Shown here piece by piece: positions 9,110 through 17,421 of a stretch of DNA of 64,000 nt (position 1 is the stretch's first letter; each line of letters begins with the position of its first letter). Location of the stretch: contig NZ_CP130943.1 of the NCBI RefSeq assembly GCF_030656875.1, forward strand, positions 372,001 to 436,000, given 5' to 3'. The translations under genes and the position numbers were made by a program. The notes beneath the pieces were generated by a model. That model worked only from the letters and a program-made list of their open reading frames with translations, was not told where the DNA came from and did no database searches. Source of the DNA: Prescottella sp. R16. GTDB taxonomy: Bacteria > Actinomycetota > Actinomycetes > Mycobacteriales > Mycobacteriaceae.

Positions 9110-9677
9110 CGGCCGGACCGCAGCGCCGCCCCGGCGAGCCCGGCGCGGTGTCCTGGTCGTAGACGACGACCACCAGTGAGGCGCGGGTCGGTGACACCGA
9201 GCGCACCCGGTGTGGGGTGTTGGCGTCGAAGTAGAGGCTGTCGCCCTGGTCCAGGGTGATCACCCGGTCGGGAATGCTCACCTCGACGGTGCCCTCGGTG
9301 ACGAACACGAACTCCTCGCCGGGGTGTTCCATGAAGTCCGAACCGGATTCCGTCGTCGGATGAACGATGAACGGCTGCATCGATTTTCCGATTATCCGTG
9401 CGGCGATCGGGTCGTACACCGCGGCACCCGGTCCGTCGGCCGCCGGTAGCCGCTCGTCGTGGCGCTCCACCGTCATCGTGTCGGTGTCGAGGCCGTCGGA
9501 GAACAACTGCCCGACGTCGGCGTCGAGGGCTCGCGCGATCTTCAGGGCGACCGCGATGGACGGCGTGCTGATGCCGCGTTCCACTTTCGACAGGTAGCTC
9601 TTGGTGAGCCCGGTGCTCTCCGCAAGGGCTTCCAGGGTCAGTCCGGCACGACGCCGATGTGCCCGGAGGTACGCCAC
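9096..9677 (-). CDS. XRE-family regulator with C-terminal cupin domain
   Basis: The N-terminus is a helix-turn-helix of the XRE type (LRAHRRRAGLTLEALAESTGLTKSYLSKVERGISTPSI). The C-terminal half is a cupin sensor barrel (EHPGEEFVFVTEGTVEVSIPDRVITLDQGDSLYFDANTPHRVRS). Such proteins sense small metabolites and repress adjacent catabolic genes. It is divergent from the aldolase gene, with a palindromic operator between them. The start is uncertain: GTG 9677 (or TTG 9680) follows GAGGAG at good distance. An upstream ATG at 9797 would add 40 residues that look non-conserved and would overlap the operator. Its 3' end overlaps the neighbour on the other strand by 14 bp. Confidence 0.8.
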   Translation of the reverse strand: MAYLRAHRRRAGLTLEALAESTGLTKSYLSKVERGISTPSIAVALKIARALDADVGQLFSDGLDTDTMTVERHDERLPAADGPGAAVYDPIAARIIGKSMQPFIVHPTTESGSDFMEHPGEEFVFVTEGTVEVSIPDRVITLDQGDSLYFDANTPHRVRSVSPTRASLVVVVYDQDTAPGSPGRRCGPAVKTV

Positions 9678-9780
9678 CAACTCTCCGACTCCTCTGTTCT
9701 GCCGCGTCCGGGTGGGGCCACCCGGTGTGGCCGGGACGCGGGCTGATCGCGCTCCGGATTCTAGTGGCCGCCGACCCTGG

Positions 9781-9822
9781 TTGCACATATGACACAAAGT
9801 GTCCTATCGTGCTTCTAGTGTC
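9781..9822 (+). promoter_or_regulatory. Promoter and palindromic operator for the aldolase operon
   Basis: TTGCAC (9781-9786) and TATCGT (9805-9810) are spaced 18 bp. Between them lies the perfect palindrome GACACAAAGTGTC (9791-9803), and a third half-site GTGTC sits at 9818-9822. The divergent XRE-cupin protein is the obvious candidate to bind here, by inference. Confidence 0.6.
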
Positions 9823-9853
9823 ATCAACTGGTGAGGGTCGAAGGGAGACCGGC

Positions 9854-10642
9854 ATGGCAACCACGATGAATCTGGGCAAGACCGAACTTATGGAGACCGC
9901 GAAGGCAGCGATGCTCGAGCGTGTCCCGAAGCAGCAGTGGACGGACCGGCAGAAGATCGCGCTGACCTGTCGCGCACTGTTCGACGCGGGCCACGACTCC
10001 GGGCTGGCCGGGCAGATCTCGGCGCGCGGCACGACTCCGGGCACCTTCCTGACGCAGCGCCTCGGACTCGGCTTCGACGAGATCACCGAGGGCAACCTGC
10101 TGCTCGTGGACGAGGACCTCACGGTTCTGGAGGGTGACGGAATGGCCAACCCCGCCAACCGATTCCACAGCTGGATCTATCGCGCACGGCCCGACGTCAA
10201 CTGCATCGTCCACACCCATCCGCTGCACGCGGCGGCGTTGTCGATGCTCGAGGTGCCGCTCGAGGTGTCGCAGATGGACATGGCGCCGCTGTACGACGAC
10301 TGTGCGTTCCTCCCGGACTGGCCGGGCGTTCCGGTCGGCAACGAGGAGGGCGAGATCATCGCCGGCGCGCTGGGCGACAAACGGGCCATCCTGCTGGCGC
10401 ACCACGGTCAGCTCGTCGTCGGATCGACGATCGAGGAGGCGTGTTCGCTCGCGCACCTCATCGAGCGGGCCGCGCAGTTGCAGTTGCTGGCGATGGCCGC
10501 CGGTGAGATCAAGCCGCTGCCGCCGCGGCTGGCAAAGGAAGCACACGACTGGACGCTCACACCGCGCCGGAGCGAGGCCAACTTCGGCTACTACGCGCGC
10601 AGGGCGCTGCGGGCGCACCCGGACGCGATCGACCATCCCTGA
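9854..10642 (+). CDS. Class II aldolase/adducin family protein
   Basis: The 262-residue protein has class II aldolase features: GLAGQISAR near residue 50, the metal-binding VHTHPLHAAALSML (two His, near residue 120) and LLAHHGQLVVGSTIEEA (third His). These zinc enzymes cleave or decarboxylate small hydroxy acids or sugar phosphates. The start ATG follows AGGGAGACC. It forms an operon with a DapA-like lyase 25 bp downstream, under a divergent XRE-cupin regulator, so it probably belongs to a catabolic route. Substrate unknown. Confidence 0.85.
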   Translation: MATTMNLGKTELMETAKAAMLERVPKQQWTDRQKIALTCRALFDAGHDSGLAGQISARGTTPGTFLTQRLGLGFDEITEGNLLLVDEDLTVLEGDGMANPANRFHSWIYRARPDVNCIVHTHPLHAAALSMLEVPLEVSQMDMAPLYDDCAFLPDWPGVPVGNEEGEIIAGALGDKRAILLAHHGQLVVGSTIEEACSLAHLIERAAQLQLLAMAAGEIKPLPPRLAKEAHDWTLTPRRSEANFGYYARRALRAHPDAIDHP

Positions 10643-10667
10643 TCCGAAACTTTCCAGGAGTACACAC

Positions 10668-11558
10668 GTGAACAGCTCGATCAACGGCATCGTCGCCTAC
10701 CCGGTGACCCCCTTCCAGCCCCGGGACGCGGACACGGTCAACGTCGAGGTCCTGCACCTGCTCATCGATCGGATGATCGACGCGGGTGTGGACGCCGTCG
10801 CGCCGCTCGGCAGTACCGGGGAGAGCTCGTACCTCGATCACGGCGAGTGGGAAACCGTGGCGGGCGAATCCGTCGGCCACGTCGCCGGCCGCGTGCCGAC
10901 CGTCGTCGGCGCGAGTGACCTGACCACGGCCGGCGCCGTCCGGCGTGCCCGCATCGCCGAGAGCCTCGGTGCCACCGCGGTGATGGTGCTGCCGACGTCG
11001 TACTGGCGGCTGACCGAGACGGAACTGCGGCGGCACTTCACCGCCGTCGCGGACGCGGTGTCGATTCCGGTGATGGTCTACAACAACCCCGCGACCACCG
11101 GCATCGACATGACCCCCGAGTTCCTCTTCGAACTGGTCACGACCGTCGAGAACATCACGATGGTCAAGGAGTCGAGCGGGGACATCACCCGGATGCACCG
11201 GCTCCGCGAGCTCAGCGGGGGCGAGTTGCCGTTCTTCAACGGGAGCAATCCGCTCGCACAGCAGGCCTTCGAGGCCGGTGCGGCCGGATGGTGCACGGCC
11301 GCACCCTGTCTGATCCCGCAGCAGATCGTCGAATTCCGGCGACTCGTCGTCGCAGGGGAGCGCGCGGCGGCCGCCGAGCACTTCGAGCGGATCCGGCCGT
11401 TCCTCGACTCGATCGTCAGCCGGGGGCTGCCGACGACGATCAAGTCGGGTCTGCGCAGCATCGGGATCGAGGCCGGCGACCCGCGGCCGCCGCTGCTGCC
11501 CCTCGACGAGGCCGATGCCGTGCACCTGCGCCACCTCATCGCCACGGCCTGCGGGTAG
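10668..11558 (+). CDS. Dihydrodipicolinate synthase/N-acetylneuraminate lyase family aldolase
   Basis: The 296-residue TIM-barrel lyase carries GSTGESSYL (substrate carboxylate loop, near residue 46), YNNPATTGIDM (catalytic Tyr, near 135) and MVKESSGDITRM (Schiff-base Lys, near 163). These residues define the pyruvate-dependent class I aldolase family. Because it is paired with a class II aldolase and a metabolite-type regulator, a catabolic aldolase or dehydratase is more likely than the lysine enzyme DapA. GTG start with CAGGAG upstream. Confidence 0.88.
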   Translation: MNSSINGIVAYPVTPFQPRDADTVNVEVLHLLIDRMIDAGVDAVAPLGSTGESSYLDHGEWETVAGESVGHVAGRVPTVVGASDLTTAGAVRRARIAESLGATAVMVLPTSYWRLTETELRRHFTAVADAVSIPVMVYNNPATTGIDMTPEFLFELVTTVENITMVKESSGDITRMHRLRELSGGELPFFNGSNPLAQQAFEAGAAGWCTAAPCLIPQQIVEFRRLVVAGERAAAAEHFERIRPFLDSIVSRGLPTTIKSGLRSIGIEAGDPRPPLLPLDEADAVHLRHLIATACG

Positions 11559-11566
11559 GCGGCGTC

Positions 11567-11998
11567 GTGGAGATCGAACTCGGAATCGACACGACGGCAA
11601 CACTTCTCGCCTCCGGCATGATCTTCCTGCTCGCGCTGGGGCTGGGGGTCTGGAAATACCGTCAGATGGTGACCTCCGACGACCACCTGGCACACCCCTA
11701 CGTCGACATCGCGCATCGCTCGGCGCTGCTCTACGCGTTCGCGACGTTGCTCGTCGCGGTGTTCGTCGAACTCAGTGCCTGGCCGACCTGGGTCGATGCG
11801 ACCGCGGCGGCGGTGCTGGTGTTCTTCTTCCTCGTTGCGATCGTCAGCTACATCGTCCACGGCGCGCTGCGTGACACCACCAACCAGTTCGAGCGCCCCG
11901 ACCGCGGGATGCACGTCGCTATGGTGGTGCTCATCGCCGGTGAGATGGGCGGGTTCGCAGTACTCCTCGCGGGGTTCGTCGCCGGTCAGCTGTTCTGA
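11567..11998 (+). CDS. Four-helix membrane protein of unknown function
   Basis: The 143-residue protein has four predicted membrane helices (LLASGMIFLLALGLGVW, ALLYAFATLLVAVFVEL, AAAVLVFFFLVAIVSYIV, MHVAMVVLIAGEMGGFAVLLAGFVAG). It follows the DapA-like gene by 8 bp and is probably in the same operon. No family was recognised. A role in transport or membrane anchoring for the aldolase pathway is possible but unsupported. Confidence 0.7.
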   Translation: MEIELGIDTTATLLASGMIFLLALGLGVWKYRQMVTSDDHLAHPYVDIAHRSALLYAFATLLVAVFVELSAWPTWVDATAAAVLVFFFLVAIVSYIVHGALRDTTNQFERPDRGMHVAMVVLIAGEMGGFAVLLAGFVAGQLF

Positions 11999-12013
11999 CT
12001 CGAGGGAGGAGTG

Positions 12014-12697
12014 ATGGTGTCCGTAGTGGTGGACGACCTGCTCGTCGGCCGGATCCGCGAACTTCCCGGTGGCGGCGCCACCAGCGGTATCTACAAGCGG
12101 CCGGTGGACGGTCCGCTGTGGCTGTCGGAGACCGGGTTCGTCGGCGACGAGCAGGCCGATCTGCGGCATCACGGCGGCCCGGAGAAGGCCGTCCACCACT
12201 ATCCGGCTGACCACCTGCCGTTCTGGCGCGGTGAACTTCCCGGTGCGGAGCTCGGGCCGGGGGCATTCGGGGAGAACATCTCCACGACCGGGGTGACGGA
12301 AGCCGACGTGTGCATCGGCGACACGTTCACCGTCGGGACCGCGACCGTGCAGGTGTCACAGGGCCGGCAGCCGTGCTGGAAACTCGACCGCCGTTTCGAG
12401 ACCCGCGGGGTGTCGCGGCGCATGCAGGCCGTCCGCAACACCGGCTGGTACTACCGGGTGCTGCAGCCCGGGCACGTGCAGTGCGGCGACCGCCTCGTCC
12501 TGATCGACCGCCCCGAACCCGAGTGGCCCGTCGCCCGCGTCCTGCAGTTGCTGTTCGACCGCCGCACCGGCGCAGCCGACGAGTGGGCCGCGGTGAGCGG
12601 CCTCGGGACCCTGTCCCCGAGCTGGCGGGAGACGTTCGCCGCCCGGGTCGGCACGGGGACGGTGGAGGACTGGGGCAGCCGGCTCGGCGCGTCGTAG
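12014..12697 (+). CDS. MOSC domain protein (YiiM-like)
   Basis: The 227-residue protein has the MOSC pattern of YiiM: GFVGDEQADLRHHGGPEKAVHHYPADH, then FGENISTTGVTEADVCIGD, VQVSQGRQPCWKL with the conserved Cys that binds the molybdenum-cofactor sulfur, and GWYYRVLQPGHVQCGD. In E. coli YiiM reduces N-hydroxylated compounds using Moco. AGGGAGGA sits just upstream of several possible starts (GTG 12011, ATG 12014, GTG 12017); ATG 12014 is used. Confidence 0.88.
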   Translation: MVSVVVDDLLVGRIRELPGGGATSGIYKRPVDGPLWLSETGFVGDEQADLRHHGGPEKAVHHYPADHLPFWRGELPGAELGPGAFGENISTTGVTEADVCIGDTFTVGTATVQVSQGRQPCWKLDRRFETRGVSRRMQAVRNTGWYYRVLQPGHVQCGDRLVLIDRPEPEWPVARVLQLLFDRRTGAADEWAAVSGLGTLSPSWRETFAARVGTGTVEDWGSRLGAS

Positions 12698-12739
12698 ATC
12701 GTCTTCGTGGAGACCCGGACCGACACACCACCAGGAGTA

Positions 12740-12755
12740 TGCTTGCCGATAAGCA
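12740..12755. promoter_or_regulatory. Candidate MarR operator
   Basis: An inverted repeat TGCTT-GCCGAT-AAGCA lies 16 bp upstream of the MarR start, next to an AT-rich AAATATATGG stretch. Position and form suit autoregulation by the downstream MarR protein. This is inferred, not tested. Confidence 0.45.
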
Positions 12756-12770
12756 AATATATGGAGGTGG

Positions 12771-13232
12771 GTGTTGACGAACCTCTTCGACGACGACGAG
12801 GTGTCCCGGCTGCGGATCGCGCTCGGGCGCATTTCGCGGCAGGTCGATCGGCAGACGTCGGGCGGTGAGCTGACCAAGTCGCAGTTCTCGATCCTGACGA
12901 CGGCAGTGCGGCGCGGACCGATCCGTGCCAGCGAGATGGCCGAGATCGAGACGCTCAACCCGACGATGCTGTCGCGGATGATCGGCAAGATGGAGACTGC
13001 GGGTCTGCTGCAACGCTCCCCGCACCCCGACGACCGCCGCGCGGTCATGGTGTCGGCGACGCCCGCGGGGATCGCCCTGCACACCGAACTCCGCGAGAAG
13101 CGGACCCGACTGTTCGCCGCGTACCTCGCCCAGCTCCCCGAGACGAAGACCCAGGATCTGCTCGCCGCCCTCCCGGCCCTCGAGGCTCTCGGCGACGAGA
13201 TGTGTCGAGCCCGGGTCACGGCTCGATCATGA
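12771..13232 (+). CDS. MarR family transcriptional regulator
   Basis: The 153-residue winged-helix protein has the MarR core: LTKSQFSILTTAVRRG, EIETLNPTMLSRMIGKMETAGLLQR (recognition helix) and HPDDRRAVMVSATPAG (wing). It overlaps the MFS transporter gene (ATGA), so the pair is a regulator-efflux operon. MarR proteins usually release DNA on binding aromatic or lipophilic compounds. GGAGGT lies immediately upstream; the start may be GTG 12771 or TTG 12774. Confidence 0.9.
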   Translation: MLTNLFDDDEVSRLRIALGRISRQVDRQTSGGELTKSQFSILTTAVRRGPIRASEMAEIETLNPTMLSRMIGKMETAGLLQRSPHPDDRRAVMVSATPAGIALHTELREKRTRLFAAYLAQLPETKTQDLLAALPALEALGDEMCRARVTARS

Positions 13233-14560
13233 CGGCCGCCGGCGCCCTCGGGCGTCAGACCTTCGCGGCACTGGCCAATCGGAACTTCCGGCGCTTCATC
13301 AGCGGGCAGGCCGTCTCGCTCGTCGGCACCTGGATGCAGCTCGTCGCGCAGTCCTGGCTGGTCCTCGAGCTCACCGGGTCGGGCACCGCGATCGGCCTGG
13401 TCGTCGCCTTGCAGACCCTGCCGGTCCTGCTGCTCGGCCCCTATGGCGGTGTCGTCGCCGACCGCGTCGACAAGCGCAAGCTCATGATCGGGTTGCAGTC
13501 GATGATGGGAGTGCAGGCCCTCGTGTTGGGTCTCCTCACGATCACCGGCACCGTGCAGCTCTGGCATGTGTACGTGCTCGCGGTGCTGCTGGGGCTCAAC
13601 AACTGTTTCGAGAACCCGGCGCGGCAGTCCTTCCTGCTGGAAATGGTCGGTCCGCAAGATCTCCGAAACGCCGTCAGCCTCCAGTCCACACTGGTGAGCG
13701 CGTCTCGCATCGTCGGTCCGGCGATCGCGGGTATGACGATCGCCGCGGGTGGACTCGGAATCTGCTTCCTGCTCAACGCCGCCAGTTTCGTCGCGGTGGT
13801 GTCGTCGTTGCTGCGGCTGAACGTTGCCGAACTGCACCCGTCGCCGCCGATGGAACGCGCCCGCGGCCAGCTCCGCGAGGGACTGCGCTACGTCCGGAGC
13901 AATCGCAATCTCGCTGTGCCGCTGTTGATGATGGCGTTCATCGGTTGTCTCGCATTCGAGTTCCAGGTGGTGCTCCCGATCGTCGCCGAGCAGACCTTCG
14001 ACGCCGGTTCGGAGGCGTACGGCTTCATGACGGCCGCGATGGGCATCGGAGCGGTGTGCGGCGGACTGCTGGTCGCGACGTGGGGCCGTACCGGCACCCG
14101 CGTCCTGATCGTCGCGGCCGCGGCGTTCGGCTTCTCGATGGTCGCGGCGGCCGCTGCGCCCACGCTGGCGGTGGCGCTGATCGCGCTCGTGATCGTCGGC
14201 GCCGTCAGCATCGCGTTCAACTCCACCACCAACAGCACCCTGCAGTTGGAGGCCGAACCGCAGATGCGGGGCCGCGTCATGGCGCTGTGGGCGACGGCGT
14301 TCCAGGGCTCGACCGCCATCGGCGGCCCGATCGCCGGCTGGGTCAGCCAGCAGTGGGGCGGCCGCGCCGGACTGATGCTGGGCGCGATCACGTGCCTCGT
14401 CGTCGCCCTCGTGGCGTGGATCGTGATCGGTCGCGGCAAGAAGATCACCGCGCAGACGGATCCGATCACCGAGGACCCCGAGGAACTCACCGTCGAGAAC
14501 CCGGCGGTGTCGGAGGATCCCGCGATCACCGAGGCGGACGCGCGCAGCAGAGTGGCTTGA
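13229..14560 (+). CDS. MFS transporter (MFS_3/enterobactin-exporter-like)
   Basis: The 443-residue protein has the layout of 12-helix major facilitator proteins of the enterobactin-exporter-like (MFS_3) group: an N-terminal ALANRNFRRFISGQAVSLVGTWMQLVAQSWLVL, then GGVVADRVDKRKLM in the loop between helices 2 and 3, and a second-half MRGRVMALWATAFQGSTAIGGPIAGW. The C-terminal 40 residues are acidic and probably cytoplasmic. The stop of marR overlaps its ATG. The likely role is drug or metabolite export controlled by the upstream MarR protein. Confidence 0.88.
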   Translation: MTAAGALGRQTFAALANRNFRRFISGQAVSLVGTWMQLVAQSWLVLELTGSGTAIGLVVALQTLPVLLLGPYGGVVADRVDKRKLMIGLQSMMGVQALVLGLLTITGTVQLWHVYVLAVLLGLNNCFENPARQSFLLEMVGPQDLRNAVSLQSTLVSASRIVGPAIAGMTIAAGGLGICFLLNAASFVAVVSSLLRLNVAELHPSPPMERARGQLREGLRYVRSNRNLAVPLLMMAFIGCLAFEFQVVLPIVAEQTFDAGSEAYGFMTAAMGIGAVCGGLLVATWGRTGTRVLIVAAAAFGFSMVAAAAAPTLAVALIALVIVGAVSIAFNSTTNSTLQLEAEPQMRGRVMALWATAFQGSTAIGGPIAGWVSQQWGGRAGLMLGAITCLVVALVAWIVIGRGKKITAQTDPITEDPEELTVENPAVSEDPAITEADARSRVA

Positions 14561-14593
14561 CCTTCGACCTGGTCGAGACTTCATGATGGCCGC

Positions 14594-15655
14594 GTGAGTG
14601 CATCCGGAACCGACGACCTCGCCACGATCGGCGCCTTTGCCCGGGCCACCGGCCTGACCCCGAGCGCGCTGCGGTTCTACGACGACAGCGGCCTGCTCGC
14701 GCCGGTGTACATCGACCCGGCCACCGGCTACCGGTACTACTCCGGTGCCCAGCGCGAGCGGGCGTCGACGATCCGCCGGCTGCGGTCGATCGACGTGCCG
14801 CTGGACGCGGTGACCCGGATCCTGTCCGCCGAGCCCGGAGAGGCGGACCGTCTGCTGGACGAACACGTCCGGTATCTCCGGGACCGTGCCGACGCGGCGG
14901 CCGCGGTGGCCGCGTCGATCAAGGCGTCCCGGCCGGTGGGGGAGCCCGGAACCTCGGTGGTCCTGCCGGTCCGGCTGTTCGCGGACGCGGTCCGTCGGGT
15001 CCTGCCGGCCGCCGCCACCGACACCGAGTTCCCGATCCTCACCGGCATCCTGATCGAGGTGGGCGACGGTGCGGTGACGTTGACCGCGACCGACCGCTAC
15101 CGGCTGTCGACCCGCAGTCTGCCCGCAGCGGCCGCCGGCGCGACGTGGTCCGTCGTGGTGTCCGCGGGGGATCTCGCGGAGCTTCTCACGCAGCTGGCCC
15201 CCGCCGCGGAGGCGACCGTCCGCGCGGACACGGACGCACTGCTGGTCGGGGTCCAGGGCCGCGAGATCCGGTGCCCGGCGCTGGACGGCGAGTACCCCGA
15301 CTACCGGACGATGCTCGACGCGCTGCCGCCGTCGCGCACCCGGATCCTGGTCCGGCGCGACGACCTGCTCGCGGCGATCGAAGGCCCGGCCGAGGACACC
15401 CTCCGCCTCACCGGGACGGGCGGGACGCTGACCGTCGGTGCGGCCGACGGTCCGTCCGCCCCGCTGATCGCCGACGTCACCGGACCCGAAGTGGCCCTGG
15501 CCTTCCGGCGCGGAAACCTGCTGTCCGCGATCGTCACCGCCGTCGGACCCGACCTCATGCTCGACGTCGCCGCCCCCGATCTGCCCGTCGTGATCCGGTC
15601 CGCGACCGACGGCACCCTCACCACCCTCGCGATGCCCAGCGCATCGGACACCTAG
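14594..15655 (+). CDS. MerR-type regulator fused to DNA sliding-clamp (DnaN-like) domains
   Basis: The 353-residue protein has an N-terminal MerR domain (TIGAFARATGLTPSALRFYDDSGLL, then DPATGYRYYSGAQ) and a coiled linker to about residue 115. Two beta-clamp-like domains follow. The first contains FPILTGILIEVGDGAVTLTATDRYRLSTRSLP and CPALDGEYPDYRTML; the second has ILVRRDDLLAAIEG and ends in PVVIRSATDGTLTTLAMPS, matching clamp domains 2 and 3. A full clamp has three domains, so the N-terminal one is replaced by the DNA-binding domain. It may use the clamp fold as a dimerisation or ligand-sensing module. It is followed after 18 bp by a TPR-like gene. Confidence 0.85.
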   Translation: MSASGTDDLATIGAFARATGLTPSALRFYDDSGLLAPVYIDPATGYRYYSGAQRERASTIRRLRSIDVPLDAVTRILSAEPGEADRLLDEHVRYLRDRADAAAAVAASIKASRPVGEPGTSVVLPVRLFADAVRRVLPAAATDTEFPILTGILIEVGDGAVTLTATDRYRLSTRSLPAAAAGATWSVVVSAGDLAELLTQLAPAAEATVRADTDALLVGVQGREIRCPALDGEYPDYRTMLDALPPSRTRILVRRDDLLAAIEGPAEDTLRLTGTGGTLTVGAADGPSAPLIADVTGPEVALAFRRGNLLSAIVTAVGPDLMLDVAAPDLPVVIRSATDGTLTTLAMPSASDT

Positions 15656-15673
15656 AGAGACAGGACGATTCCC

Positions 15674-16165
15674 ATGACTGCACCCGATCCGACGATGGAC
15701 ACGATCACCCGCGCGGTGATGCTCGGCCGTGACGGCGACACCGACGCGGCCCGGTCCACGCTGGTGGACCTGTGGGCCGAGATCTCGCCGAGCGGCGATC
15801 CGCTCCATCGGTGCACCCTCGCGCACTACCTCGCCGACCTGTACGACGACCCCGCGCAGGCGCTGATGTGGGACGTGCGGGCACTCGACGCCGCGGCCGC
15901 GCTCACCGACGACCGGGCACAGCAGCACCACGCGACCCTCACCGTCCGCGGTTTCTACCCGTCGCTGCACCTCAATCTCGCCGACAACCTCCGTCGCCTC
16001 GGCTCGTTCGACGCCGCACGCACCCATCTCGATGCCGCCACCGACTGTCTCGACGCGCTCGGTGACGACGCGTACGGGCAGATGATCCGGACGGCACTGG
16101 ACGGTGTCGCTGCGGACGTCCGGAGCGGGTCCACGGCGCGTCGCGCGTCGGCGCCGCAGTCGTAG
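15674..16165 (+). CDS. Helical-repeat (TPR-like) hypothetical protein
   Basis: The 163-residue cytoplasmic protein looks all-helical, with repeated Ala/Leu/Asp patterns (GRDGDTDAARSTLVDLW, CTLAHYLADLYDDPAQALMWDVRALDAAAAL, LHLNLADNLRRLGSFDAARTHLDAATDCL) resembling TPR units. No enzymatic motif is seen. The 18-bp gap suggests cotranscription with the MerR-clamp fusion gene, and the two may act together. Function unknown. Confidence 0.75.
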   Translation: MTAPDPTMDTITRAVMLGRDGDTDAARSTLVDLWAEISPSGDPLHRCTLAHYLADLYDDPAQALMWDVRALDAAAALTDDRAQQHHATLTVRGFYPSLHLNLADNLRRLGSFDAARTHLDAATDCLDALGDDAYGQMIRTALDGVAADVRSGSTARRASAPQS

Positions 16166-16217
16166 GCTGTGGCGCATCCACCGCCTCGCTCCCGGGTGGT
16201 GCGGTGAAAGGGGAGGC

Positions 16218-16688
16218 ATGCACATCACGGCGCGCGTGGACTGCGCGGTGCGCGCCCTCGTCGAACTCGCGGCCGCGTCCTCGGAGTCCTCGGATCTGGT
16301 CAAGGCGGATGCGGTGTCGGCCGCGCAGTCGCTCCCGTACAAGTTTCTCGAGTCGGTGTTCGCGGATCTGCGTCGTGCCGGTCTGGTGACCAGTCGGCGC
16401 GGTCCGGACGGCGGGTTCCGGCTCGCCCGTCCCGCCGACGACATCACGATCGCCGATGTGATCCGCGCAGTCGAGGGCCCGCTGGCGTCGGTGCGGGGGG
16501 AGCGACCGGAGGACGTCGCGTACGACGGTGCGGCCGAACCGTTGCAGCGGGTGTGGATCGCGGTCCGTGTCAATCTGCGCGCGGTCCTCGAGGGGGTCAC
16601 GATTGCAGAGGTGGCGGCCGGTGCGCTGCCGGAGTTCGTGGACGAGTTGACGGCGGATCCGGGGGCCTGGCACCGCCGCCGACCCTGA
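16218..16688 (+). CDS. Rrf2 family transcriptional regulator
   Basis: The 156-residue winged-helix protein has the Rrf2 pattern: MHITARVDCAVRALVELA, SLPYKFLESVFADLRRAGLVTSRRGPDGGFRLARP and ITIADVIRAVEGPLASVRG. The three-Cys cluster-binding loop of IscR/NsrR is absent (the only Cys is near residue 9), so it is unlikely to hold an iron-sulfur cluster. GGGAGG precedes the ATG by two bases. Target genes are not evident from the context. Confidence 0.88.
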   Translation: MHITARVDCAVRALVELAAASSESSDLVKADAVSAAQSLPYKFLESVFADLRRAGLVTSRRGPDGGFRLARPADDITIADVIRAVEGPLASVRGERPEDVAYDGAAEPLQRVWIAVRVNLRAVLEGVTIAEVAAGALPEFVDELTADPGAWHRRRP

Positions 16689-16731
16689 TGTCGGGTGCGC
16701 TCGAGCCGCCGGTGTGTCGCATCTCATGATA

Positions 16732-16765
16732 TTGCAGACTTCTGCAACATTGCAGAGTTCTGCAT
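16732..16765. promoter_or_regulatory. Twin palindromic operators upstream of tetR-mmpL
   Basis: Two successive 16-bp palindromes are visible: TTGCAGACTTCTGCAA (16732-16747, 7-bp perfect arms) and TTGCAGAGTTCTGCAT (16750-16765, one mismatch). Their centres are 18 bp apart, placing both on similar helix faces. They end one base before a possible GTG start of the TetR gene. Binding by that TetR protein is inferred. Confidence 0.7.
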
Positions 16766-16766
16766 C

Positions 16767-17393
16767 GTGGGTACCTTCGAAGGAGTGAGTGAACTCCTCG
16801 GGCTGCGGGACCGGAAGAAGGCCGCGACGCGCATCGCGCTCAGTGAGGCCGCTGCCCGTCTCGCGCGTGAACGCGGCATCGACGCCGTCACCGCCGACAT
16901 GATCGCCGCCGAGGCGGGCGTGTCGGTCCGCACGTTCCACAACTACTTCTCCTGCAAGGAGGAGGCCGTTCTGCACCATCTCGAGGCGTCGGTCTACGAG
17001 TGGGCGGAATGGCTGCGGGAGCGGCCCGAAACCGAGCCGATCCTCGATTCCCTCGAGTGTGTCGTGATCCGGGCGGTCACCGATCCGGCCCACGACATCG
17101 AGGAGATGCAGGCGCTCGCCGAACTCATCGACGCCAGCCCCACCCTGTTGGCGAAGAAACTCGAGATGCATGTGCGGATCACCCCGGTACTCGCGGACGT
17201 CATCGCGGAGCGCACCGGGACCGACGGTGCCACCGATCTGTATCCCAACCTGCTGCACATGGTCGTCGGTGCCGCCTGCAAGGCGTCGCTGGACCTGTGG
17301 GCGAGCGGCCGAACCTCGGCCGCGAATCCCGAAGAAGTGGTTCGCCAGGCATTCGATCAACTGCGGCACGGCCTCGTCCTGCCCGTCCGCTAG
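16767..17393 (+). CDS. TetR family transcriptional regulator
   Basis: The 208-residue protein has a TetR N-terminal helix-turn-helix (RIALSEAAARLARERGIDAVTADMIAAEAGVSVRTFHNYFSCKEEAV) and a helical ligand-binding C-terminus. It precedes an MMPL-type transporter by 28 bp and should regulate it. The start is uncertain: GTG 16767 would give a near-leaderless message just after the operators; GTG 16785 overlaps a GAAGGAG sequence and removes six residues. Confidence 0.88.
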   Translation: MGTFEGVSELLGLRDRKKAATRIALSEAAARLARERGIDAVTADMIAAEAGVSVRTFHNYFSCKEEAVLHHLEASVYEWAEWLRERPETEPILDSLECVVIRAVTDPAHDIEEMQALAELIDASPTLLAKKLEMHVRITPVLADVIAERTGTDGATDLYPNLLHMVVGAACKASLDLWASGRTSAANPEEVVRQAFDQLRHGLVLPVR

Positions 17394-17421
17394 TTCCCAC
17401 CCGATCAAGAAGGAGCGGCCC

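Noticed and set aside
12356..16600. A 1414-codon open frame on the minus strand
   Set aside because: It runs antisense to MOSC, marR, MFS, merR-clamp, TPR and rrf2 genes, is Arg/Gly/Asp-rich and has no domain; it is a GC-rich mirror frame.
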